From Cyanophora paradoxa (taxonomy: Eukaryota > Glaucocystophyceae > Cyanophorales > Cyanophoraceae), in NCBI GenBank assembly GCA_004431415.1, contig QPMI01000054.1, forward strand, positions 124,001 through 188,000: DNA of 64,000 bases, given 5' to 3'. Both the position numbers and the translations under genes were made by a program. The notes under the pieces are model-generated. The model did no database searches. It was not told the DNA's origin and saw nothing but the letters and a program-made list of their open reading frames with translations. This document shows, in pieces, positions 39,301-48,700 of the stretch (position 1 is the stretch's first letter; each line of letters opens with the position of its first letter).

Positions 39301-41260
39301 GGCAGGGCGGACGGCGTACGTGGCGGAGGCGTCGGGGAGCGCCCGCCCGGCGGGGGGGCAGGCCAACGCGTTCGCCCTCGTCGCCCTTCTCCGCGGCGGC
39401 CACGCCGCCCACCCCCTCGTCGAGAAGGCGCCGCGCCCCCCTTCCTTGTCCCTCCACCCGCCCCTCGGATCTGACGGGGCGCCGCGTGCAGCTGGCGAAC
39501 TCGGTCGCGCGGGGCTCGCCCGCCGGCGCCGTCGCCTACTGCGGGCCCTCGCCCCTCCAGGCGCTCCCTAGCCCCTCCCCGCCCGCCGTCCTCCACCGAG
39601 GCCCTGGATCTCGAGCAGGTTGCGGTGGGGGCGCTGGCGATCGCGGACTACGACGCGGTGCGGGGGAGCACCGCCGCCGACCTCGCCCTCTCCGTCGCCT
39701 CCGGCGCCCACAGTCCGCCCCGCCCCGCCCCGCCCCGCTCGGGCTTCCCTTTGCAGTTTGCAGCCCTCTGAGCCGGGGCAGGCCTGATGGAGGAGAAGTT
39801 TGCGGGCCCGCGGGCGGCCCCCCGGCACGCCGAGGCGCGCTGGGAGGCCCTCGACGACCCCCCGGCGCCCCTCCTCTTCACCGCCACCGGCAAGGGCGAG
39901 GCGCGCCCGCGCCCCGCCGCTCTGCTCCGCCCCTCCTCCTCCTCCTAACCCTGCGCCCGGGGCAGGTCTCGGTGGCGGCCGGGCTGCGCTTCGTCCCCGC
40001 GAAGCTCTACTCGTACCCGCTGTACCGGGGCCTGTACGTGGAGCGGAGCGTTCGGCGGGTGGACGCGGCGACGCTGGAGCCGCGGGGGCGGCCCGTCGGG
40101 GCCGCCGCCCTCGCCGAGACCCTCCTCGTCACCCTCCAGATCACCACCCCCGACGAGCTCTCCGGCGTCGAGGGTCCGCGGCGTACCCCCCTCTCTTCCT
40201 CTCCCCCTCCCGATCTGACCTTCCTGCAGTGGTGGACCTGCTGCCGGGGGGGCTGGAGGCGGTGGACCCGAACGTGGACCCCGCCGGCCGCACCGACGCC
40301 CTCTGGGGCTCCCCCTTCTACCACCGCCAGGCCCGTCCGTTTAGCGGGGGCCTTCTCTTTTCAGGGCCGGCGGGCTGACGGGCGTACGCCGCGCGCGCAG
40401 GTGAAGAAGGACCGCGTCACGATGCACGCGCGGCAGCTGCCCCCCGGCACCCACTCCGTCTCCTACCAGGTGCCGTACCCCCCTTCCCCCCTCCATCCCC
40501 CTGCCTCCGACCCTCCTCCTCAGGTCCGGGCCGTCACGGCCGGCACCTTCGCCCTCCCGGTCCGAATCCGCTCCCCCCCCCCAGCTCCCTGTACCCCCTC
40601 ACTTTCGGCGCAGTCGACGCGGGCGTACGCGGTGGAGCAGCCGGAGCTGATGGGCCTCGCCCCCGCCGGCTCCTTCTCCGTCCGGTGCGGGGGGTACACG
40701 CCCCGCCGTCCCCGAGGCCCGACCGGGGCGCCCCGCGCAGGGACGGTAAGGTCACCGACGACGAGGCCGCCGCCGCCGCAACCTACGCCGTCTCGGTACC
40801 CCCCTCCGGCTTCCTCCACCTCCTTTCTTCTCTCTCCCCCGACTTAAACGGCGCCGCGCAGGACCCGAAGGCGTGCCCGAACGGCTGCAGCGCCCGCGGC
40901 GCCTGCAACGTCCGCACCGGCACCTGCGGTACCCCCTCCAACCCCCCCCCCCTTCTCCCCGGGCAGCCCTGACACGCTCGCCGGTGCCCGGCAGAGTGCT
41001 CGGCGGGCTTCGCCGGCGCCGACTGCAGCACCGAGGCCTCCTCCCGCCGGCTCCTGGGTACGCTTTGACGTCCCCTGTACCCCCCCCCCCCCCGGCCGCC
41101 CCTGAAACCTCCGGCAGCGAGCGAGGGCTCGGCCCAGGGCCGCGCCCCCGGCGAGGTGCCCTCCGCCCCCGCGGCGGCGCCGTCCCCCCTCCTGGCGGCC
41201 GTGCCCCTCGTCGCCCTTGGCGTCCTCCTCCTCGCCCTCCCCCGCGGCCGCTGGTTCTAG
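30395..41260 (+). CDS. Alpha-2-macroglobulin-like surface protein with EGF module and C-terminal membrane anchor
   Basis: A very large gene of about 45 exons. The start MRRWVFLALAGALS, joined to LLAFVTLRA in exon 2, is a signal peptide or anchor. A chain of beta-domain exons follows. The macroglobulin hallmark is near 33300-33510: YGGYDDGKPHGTILTDR, then AMYKEGDVVHVKGYLRQNGG, equivalent to the DRxxYRPGDTVHVKG block of bacterial-type macroglobulins. Later blocks include LSLQPSVPRIVRLGDAFECG (about 37420-37470, the usual start of the region before the thioester domain) and a helical stretch at about 38090-39480 resembling the alpha-toroid. A receptor-binding-like beta region lies near 39960-40560. 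The C-terminus has an EGF module (CPNGCSARGACNVRTGTCEC, then SAGFAGADC) and a hydrophobic anchor (LLAAVPLVALGVLLLALPRG) before the stop at 41258-41260. The GCxEQ thioester motif was not found where expected. The family traps or binds proteases. Here it is probably a cell-surface protein. Confidence 0.8.
40861..41030 (+). other. EGF-like module of the macroglobulin-like protein
   Basis: Six cysteines spaced as in EGF domains are split by one intron. The first exon gives CPNGCSARGACNVRTGTC. Its last base plus AG from the next exon gives Glu, followed by CSAGFAGADCS. It sits just outside the membrane anchor. Confidence 0.8.
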
Positions 41261-41749
41261 CCGCCCCCTCGGGCCCGGGGGCCGGTGCTCCTGAGGGGCA
41301 CGGGTCCCTCCTCTGTACAGTATTTTCTCGGCCATTCAACGTCGGTTGGAATTTTTGCGTCTATATAGCTGTAGTAGCGTCATGTCACAGTGTGAGCATT
41401 GTTCAACACGCACGTTCACAGGAGCCATTGAACGCGAACTAGTACTGCAATTAATATTCGAAGCGCTTTGAGTCTTGTAAGCACTAGCTTAAAATCGGGG
41501 ATCTCTGATCATGATCATGATAATGATCAATAAACCTAGATTAAAACGGTCTAGGATAACGATTGGGCCGATCTGGGATGCCATGATGTCCACCAGGACG
41601 GACTTGAGCAATTGCAAAGATCTAGGAGCGCTAGCAACGACTCGAGAGTCAAAGAGAATCGATGTGGGCGCCGGCGCGATTCGGGACGATAGAGGATGAA
41701 GGCCTAGGGGAGGGGAGCGAGAATTGAAGGGCACCGGCCGGAGCGAGTA
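41261..41749. other. Convergent spacer, macroglobulin gene / helical-repeat gene A
   Basis: 489 bp, clearly lower in GC than the genes on either side. It carries the palindromic run TGATCATGATCATGATAATGATCA near 41505-41528 in alternating pieces, and several GATC/CTAG words. Both 3' ends should fall here. No gene or RNA recognised. Confidence 0.55.
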
Positions 41750-44700
41750 CTAGTCGAGCCCGGGAGACACGGGGGACCGCGGCCCGTCGAAGCCAGGGGA
41801 CACGGGGGAGGGGCATCTAGCGGAGGCGGCTGCACTTCCACTGGAGGGTGCGAGGTCTGCAGAGGGCGCAACGCTGGCCTCGGGCAGATTCGACCCGTAT
41901 GCGGGGTGCTGGCCCTGCCCGCTGCGACGGGTGGCTGACTTCGGCACCGGCTCGCCGACACTGCCGCCGCATCCGTCGCTGACATCGATGTCGAGCTTGC
42001 GCTTTAAATTTGCGCCGGTCTGCGAGGACGGAGGGGCCGGTGCCGTCTGCGGCGGCGGCGGGCTGCGGCTGCGAGGGGAGACTGCCGTCGGCTCCCGATC
42101 TGCGGCGCTCGAGGTGCTCGCGATCGGCGTCGCGATCGCCTCAGATTCGCCACTGGCGAGACGATGGCGATCCGACGCAATCGCGATCGGGGGAACCGCG
42201 GCTGCAGCCTGGGCGCGGAGCTCGAGGCTGGGCGCCGGGAGCGGATCCGGACCCGGAGCCGGGCGGGGGGCGCGCTCGCCGTCGAGGGCCTCCTTCCAGA
42301 GCTGCCCGAGTCCGATCTGCGGCGCTCGAGCTCGAGCGAGCGATTGCGAGCGACTGGGACGAGCCGCGCGCGCCTGGTCGACGTCGCCCGTCAGACGCTT
42401 GTCGACGGCCTGCTCGTGTCCCGCCTCGAGCTCGTGGTATCGCCTGTGATCTTCGCGGCTTGGGTCTCGGTCGCGACTGTTGGAGGCTGCGGCGGCAACT
42501 GCAGCTGCAGGCTGCGAGGGAGTTCAGATTAGAAAAGGTGTTGAGTAATTGGAAGGCCCAGCAGTAGCTTAAGCTGGAGCTCGAGGGCATGCGCATGCGC
42601 AGGGAGCAACGGGCGGCGCACGGGGCGATCGCAAGAAGGGTCGTTCGGGGTCTTCCCCGCGCTGCAGGCCGCCGAGTCTTCGCGGAGAAGACGGAGGAGC
42701 TCCCGCGCACCGCACGAAGACGAGGGGGGGACGGTGGAAGTCTGAGCACGAACGCCTGCTGCAGGCGGCGCGGGAGGCGGCGGCCACGGGCCATAGCTAC
42801 AGGGCGGGGAGCCGAAGAAAGGGAAAGGGGGCGGGGGGAAGAAGCCGGGCGCGCCGGAATGCGGGACGAAGCCGGGGGGCGGCGGGGGAGGCGGCGCCCA
42901 GTGGCCTGCACCAGGAGGCGGGGCAGGAAACGGGAAGAAGGGTGGAGGGGGGCCTGGAGGGGGCGCCCGCAGCCTCTGGAGTTGGCTTGGAGCGGCGGCG
43001 GGGGCGGAAGCGTGGGGAGGAGAAGGTCGGGGTGGGTGGAGGCCGTGGCCAGATGCAGGGGCCGCCGAATCCGCCTGCGGCGTGTTTGCGGCTCGGGGCG
43101 GCGGCTTGGGCCACGAGACCGGGGTTGCCTGCTGCGGTTGCTTTCGAACCCGGAACTCGACGAGCTTCTCGAAAACAGGGACGGCCCCGGACTCCTTCCA
43201 CAGCTGCGAGACGGATTTCTGCGGCGCCGGTGCGCGGGGAAGCACAAGTGAGACAGGCGATAAATGTTAATTTCCGAGCAGCGACGGCCATCGCGATCGC
43301 GAGCGGAGAGCGCGGGGCGGGGCGCGCCTCGGAGCCGGCGACGCGCAGGTAGACGACGTCGACGCCGTTGTTGGGGCCCGCCGGCGTCCCCGTCACCAGC
43401 TGCGCGACCGCAGGAGTTAGAAGTGAAGCGAGCGCGGCGGCTCGAACAAGCTCACGCCGTGCCAGCGGGCGAAGCACTGGAAGGCGCAGTGGAAGAGCGC
43501 CGCGCGCCGGTGCGAGTCGCTGCGCACGGGGGCCAGGACCCCCCCGCCCCGCAGCTGCTCGACCGCCACCCGCGCCGAGGCAAGCACCGCGGCCTGCGCA
43601 CGCGGACCCGCGCGCCTGCTTAGACAAAGAGAATTTAAACGCGCGCGGCAGAGGAGCTCGGGGGCGCGCCAGGACCTCGTCGACCGTCGAGGGCGCCCGC
43701 GGGATCTCGCGGACCAGGAGCTCCGCGCCCGACTTGACGCTCTCCTCCGTCAGCTTGCCCGCGTCGATCGCGCCCTCCCGACCCTGGGGTCCGGAAGGAT
43801 CCTCGGGGGGCGCCTGCAGAGCCAGGCGGCTGTGCTCCGTCCTCCCCAGGTACACGTACGGGCCGAGGAGCTTCGTGAGGGCGACCTCCGCGGACGGCTT
43901 CTTCCCCTGGAGCGGCTTCGAATTCAGCTTCCGCGCGTGCGTCCCGGCGCATCTGCGCAGGCGGGACGCGAACCAGGCGCCCGCACAGGTCCCAGTACAG
44001 GTCCTGCAGCCCGTACCCCGGCGGCAGCCTCCCTCTCTTGACGCTCTGCGACGAACGTAAGCCTTCAGATGTACGGGGTGAGGGGGGGGGGGGGGGGGGG
44101 CAGAGGGAGGGGGAGGGGGCAGGAGAAGAGAGGGGGATCCGGAGGAGGGTGAGGGGAGGGGGTCGGGCGGGGAGGAGCCTCGGAGTTGAGGGGGAGGAAG
44201 ATGGGGTTGAGAGGGAGAGGAAGGGGGGGCGGGGGGGGGGGGGGGGGGGGGCAGGGGGCAGGGAGAAGGGGGGAGTAGGGAGGGAAGGGGGTGGGGGGGT
44301 AGGGGAGGGCCGCACTCGGTACCAGAGGCGGAACTGGTGCTGGAGGACGTCGGGGGAGACGGGCTCCCGCCCCGAGCAGGCCCGCACGAGGGCGAGGAGG
44401 GCGTCCTTCAGCATCTCCACGTTCCTCGGCGCCCCCTGCAGCTCCGCCCGCCCCTGCGGGCAGGCCACACGCCGCTCAGAGGGAGGCCGCGTTCGCTGAG
44501 CGGGCGGGCGGGCGGCGGCGGACCTCGGCGAACTTGGGAAGGACGAAGGCCGACTCGCTCGGCTCCGGCGCCGGCTGCTGCCCCGCGTCGGCGCGCCGGC
44601 CGGCCTCGGAGGCCGGCGGGAGGAGCTCGAAGAGGGAGTCGCCGTGGCCGGGGACGGGGCGGGCGTGCCCTCCGAGAAGCGCCAGCACCGCCTGCGCCGC

Positions 44701-45629
44701 TCGCCGGCCGCGGGTCAGCGCCGCGCCGCCGCGCTGCGGGCCGGGGGCGGGTACCTCGTTCCCCGAGCCGCTTGGCTGCGACGAGAAGCGGGGCGAGCGA
44801 GGGTGAGGGCACGCTCGAGGGGAGGGGGGGTACATGCGCAGGGGAGGGGGGGGGCGGTCGAACCTGGGGTGCCCCCAGCCTCGAGAGCGCGGACTCGACC
44901 GAGTGCTCCTCGTCGCTCGACCACGACGGTGCGCACGAGACGGCCTGCGGGGAGCAGGCGCATCGTCGGGGAGGCCCGGGCCCGGGGGAAGAGGGGAAGG
45001 GCGCGCGGGCGGCCGCACCCTGTGCCAGGCGGCGAACTGGACCCGCAGCGAAGCCGTCGCCACGCGCCCCGCGGGGTCCGCGAGGCGCCGCGCGAGGCTC
45101 AGGAGCGTCGCCGTGAGGTCGCCCACCGTCCCCGCCGGCTCGCACAGCGCCGCCGCCGCCGCCTCGCGCGCAGGGGCCGCGCCTCCAGCTGCAGCTGCGA
45201 CCTCGGGCCCGCGCGACGCTGCAGCTTGAACGGAGCCCGGGCCCGGCCGCGGCGATGCGATAGGGTCGACGTCCTCGAGCTCAGCAAAGAGCGCGGCTTC
45301 GACGTCGTCCTCTTGCATTGACATTGACTCGCGAGCCTTTTGCGCTCTTTTCTGCGCTCCGTCCGCCGCTCCACCGCCGTCACCAACCTCGTCGACGTCG
45401 CGGATCGGCGAACCGAGGGGCGACACGTAGCCTGCACGAGCGGCGTCATGTACGCATGCTTTAGGCTTCGTCGTTTACTGCCTTAAACACGTCTAGGGGC
45501 ACGTATACGGGCCTCTACAAGCAGAGCCGCGCGTCCAGCGCTCTAATATCTAAGACACGTGATCGGCGCCCAGCTGAACGAGCTCGCAGCTCGGCTCTTA
45601 CCTTCCGCATCGTCGCCCGCGAGCGCCAT
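41750..45629 (-). CDS. Helical-repeat protein A (one-module paralogue), unrecognised family
   Basis: Function unknown. Exon 1 is ATG at 45627-45629, MALAGDDAEG, ending in a canonical GTAAGAG donor. Exon 2 begins YVSPLGSPIRDVDEV after GTGCAG. The N-terminal block (LCEPAGTVGDLTATLLSLAR … VQFAAWHR, then SCAPSWSSDEEHSVESALSR, then ALLGGHARPVPGHGDSLFEL) is nearly identical to the paralogue at 45713. More divergent exons follow: HQFRLWYR, GYGLQDLYWDLCGR, ALTKLLGPYVYLG. One four-part module comes next: LVREIPRAPSTVDEVL (about 43740), FHCAFQCFARWHG (about 43480), AQLVTGTPAGPNNGVDVVYL (about 43400) and VSQLWKESGAVPVFEKLVEF (about 43220). A proline-rich stretch and a last exon follow, with a second QLWKE-like echo (IGLGQLWKEALDG) and a basic LKRKLDID that could be a nuclear signal. 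The stop is at 41750-41752. The fourth module block resembles an armadillo-repeat helix, but the match is only suggestive. Confidence 0.7.
44082..44251. repeat. Two long poly-G (poly-C) tracts in an intron of gene A
   Basis: Runs of 19 G (44082-44100) and about 21 G (44231-44251), embedded in further G-rich DNA. They lie in the intron between HQFRLWYR and SVKRGRLPPGYGLQDLYW. In the transcript these are C-runs. Confidence 0.85.
44620..45160 (-). repeat. Inverted near-identical segment shared by genes A and B (copy in A)
   Basis: About 540 bp covering two exons, two introns and the start of a third exon. Its reverse complement matches about 46360-46910 with only a few changes: a 4-bp insertion and a G/A change in the first part, and several indels in the second intron. 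The introns match as well as the exons do, unlike the rest of the two genes. Confidence 0.88.
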
Positions 45630-45712
45630 TGGGGCGCCGTTGAGGCGCCGGCGAGGGCGCTGGGGAAGTACCCGGGTACGCGATCGAATTGGCGGCTGGA
45701 AGTTTCGCCGAG
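45630..45712. promoter_or_regulatory. Bidirectional promoter between paralogous genes A and B (83 bp)
   Basis: Only 83 bp separate the two start codons. The perfect 12-bp palindrome GTACCCGGGTAC (45668-45679) sits almost exactly at the midpoint. An inverted pair of GGCGCC words (about 45633 and 45645) and an E2F-like TTGGCGG (about 45689) are also present. The regulatory reading is inference. Confidence 0.65.
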
Positions 45713-48700
45713 ATGGCGCCCTCGGGCGGCGAGGAGGGTGAGCGACGCCCTGCAAGCGCTGAAAGTACATGCTGCGCTAGCTGTAGGCGCGAAGAGCGCT
45801 CGCTTGCACCACGCGCTCGCGCGCAGCCCGCCTTGTGCCCACAGCGCGACGCCTAACGCATGTAGCGCAGGCTATGTGTCGCCCATCGGTTCTCCGATTC
45901 GCGACGACGATGGGGATGGCGGCGGCGAGGCGTTCTGTGCGGAGGAAACAGTCCAGGAGGATTGCGCGTGCGAGGCTATGCCCACGCCCGCTGCCTTCAG
46001 CCCAGACGAGCTCAATGACGAGGCCGTGCTCTTCGCTGCGCTCCAGGCCAGCTTGCCTTGCGACCGCGGCCTCGATCAGGACAGCTGCGGCTCCGCAGCA
46101 GCGGCGATTGACGAGCGCGCATGGAGCTCAGCACGCGCGTCATCGGCAGAGGCGCACGCCGATGCGGCTGCGCATGCGGCGCGCGGAGCAGCCGCGGCTG
46201 CAGCGGGCGCTGGCGGCAGCGCGAGCGTCCATGGCCAGCCACACGCATCGGCGCAGGATTCTACTGTGCCGCCCGGATCCATTCAAGCTGCAGCGTCGCG
46301 CGGATCCGCGGCTGCAGCTGCAGCTGCAGGCGCGGCCGCTGGGCGCGAGGCGCCGGCGGCGGCGGCGCTGTGCGAGCCGGCGGGGACGGTGGGCGACCTC
46401 ACGGCGACGCTCCTGAGCCTCGCGCGGCGCCTCGCGGACCCCGCGGGGCGCGTGGCGACGGCTTCGCTGCGGGTCCAGTTCGCCGCCTGGCACAGGGTGC
46501 GGCCGCCCGCCCTTCCCCTCTTCCCCCGGGCCCGGGCCTCCCCGACGATGCGCCTGCTCCCCGCAGGCCGTCTCGTGCGCGCCGTCGTGGTCGAGCGACG
46601 AGGAGCACTCGGTCGAGTCCGCGCTCTCGAGGCTGGGGGCACCCCAGGTTCGACCGCCACCCCCCTCCCACCGAACCCAGCCCCCCGCGCCTGTACCCCC
46701 CTCTCCTCGAGCGTTCCCTGACCCTCGCTCGCCCCGCTTCTCGTCGCAGCCAAGCGGCTCGGGGAACGAGGTACCCGCCCCCAGCCTGCACTGCGGCGGC
46801 GCGGCGCTGACCCGCGGCCGGCGAGCGGCGCAGGCGGTGCTGGCGCTTCTCGGAGGGCACGCCCGCCCCGTCCCCGGCCACGGAGACTCCCTCTTCGAGC
46901 TCCTCCCCCCGGCCGCGGCCCCGGCCGCGCCGGCGCCGCGGCCTCAGACCCCTCCCGCGAGGTCGGCGGCAGTGGACGCCGGCGCAGCGCCGGCTCCAGC
47001 GCCGGCGCCGGCCCCCGCCCCGCCGCCCTCGTCCTCTTCCTCCTCCTCCATCCCGCCGGAGTGGCTGGGACCGTCGTCGGTCCACCCCGCCGCGGCCTAC
47101 CTGCCCCCGGCGACCCTCCAGTGCTGGCCGGCGACCGTGGCGCCGGCTGCATGCGCGCCCCAGCCTCACGGCGCCGCGCTGCCGGCCCCCGGCCCGCCGG
47201 CGGACTCCTTCGGGCGCGGGGGAGACTTGGAGCAAGACCTGCCTGATGCCTTGCGCGAGGCGTTGCGCCGTGCCGGCGCCGAAGCATCCGGGCGGCCCCT
47301 CGAAAGCCCTAAGCCTCCGGCCCTCCCGAAGTTTGCCGAGGTCCGCTTCTCTTTTGCGCGATCCTTCCCCGCGGCTGATGGGGGCGGCAGGGGCGGCCGG
47401 AGCTGCAGCGGGAGCCGCGGACCCTCAAGGCGCTCCGGGCGGCCCTCGTCTCCATCGTCTGGGCGGTCGCGGGGACGGCCCCCGTCCCCCAGGGCATCCT
47501 GCAGGGCCGCTTCACGGTCTGGTACAAGGTGCGCGGCGCCCGGCAGGCCCAGGCCCGCCCGCCTCCGTGCGCTCGACCTCATTCCTGCCGGCCGCCCCGG
47601 CCGCCCCTCCGCAGAGCGTCGCGCCGCACCGCCTGGACAAGGACGGGCAGCTCCCGCGCAGCTGCGGGCTCCCCGACCTCTACGAGCAGCTGGCCGGGAC
47701 CAAGGTCCGCCGCCCGCCCGCCCGCCGCCCCTCGCCCAGGCCTGCTCGGCCCGCCGTCATAATACTTTTAATTTAAATGTGAAGCGTTATCGCGAACATC
47801 GCAACTCGCCCGCCTGAAGCTTAAGTGACCAAATGCTTCCCCGCCCGCGCCATCGCCCCACTTCCTCTACACTTCACAATCTGAAGCGCTGGGCCGGGGC
47901 GGCAGACGCTGCCGGGGAAGAAAGCGTCGCTGTGCTACGCGCTCACGAAGCTGCTGGGGCCGTACGCGCACCTCGAGGCGCAGAGCGCGAACGCGGTGAC
48001 CGTGCGGCTGCCCGACAACGGCCTCGTGCTCACGGGGGACCCCCCCGGGGCGCCCCCGGCGGTCCCGGAGAGCGTGGAGGAGCTGCGGGACGCCCTCCTC
48101 GGCATCCGGCAGCTGCTCCTGGGCATCACGGTGCGCCCCCGCCCCTCCTTGCGCCGGCGCCGGAAGCGAAGCGGAGTCCTCACGCCTCGCTCGCCAGGAC
48201 GACGCCGGGCCCAGGGCCGTCATCCGCGAGTTCGTGGCGTGGCTGGGGCGGCTCGGCCCGTCCGCCGCGGCGTGGGCCCCGAGCGGGCTGGACGGGCCGC
48301 AGCCGTCCGCCGACGCCGAGCGCTTCCTCGCCCTTTACCGCAGCCTCCCCGGGAGCCGCCCCGTGCGTCGCCCGCGCGCGCCGCCCTCGGCGCGCCCTCC
48401 GCCGCCCCCTGTGGCTGACGGGGCGTTGCAGGAGCTTGGCGCGGAGGGAGCGGTGGCGGAGCTGCTGCGGACCGCCAGCGCCTCGCCGCGCCCCGAGAGG
48501 CGCGGCGCGGACTGGCGGAAGCTCGTGGACGAGATCCCGCGCGTCCCGGCGACGGTCGAAGAGTTCGCGGTGCGCCGCGTCGCCGTCGCCGGCGGCCCAG
48601 TCCTTCTCGGTGTCGCTTCCCTGACGCCAAGCCGGGCGTCCGAAGGCGTCGATGCGGGCGGCGGCGCGGGTGGTGGCGGCGCGCGAGCTGCGGGAGAGGC

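Noticed and set aside
44082-44251. Poly-G runs as telomeric repeats or assembly junk
   Set aside because: Unique genes continue on both sides, and the exon order of gene A is kept across the tract, so it lies in an intron. Its length may still be inaccurate.
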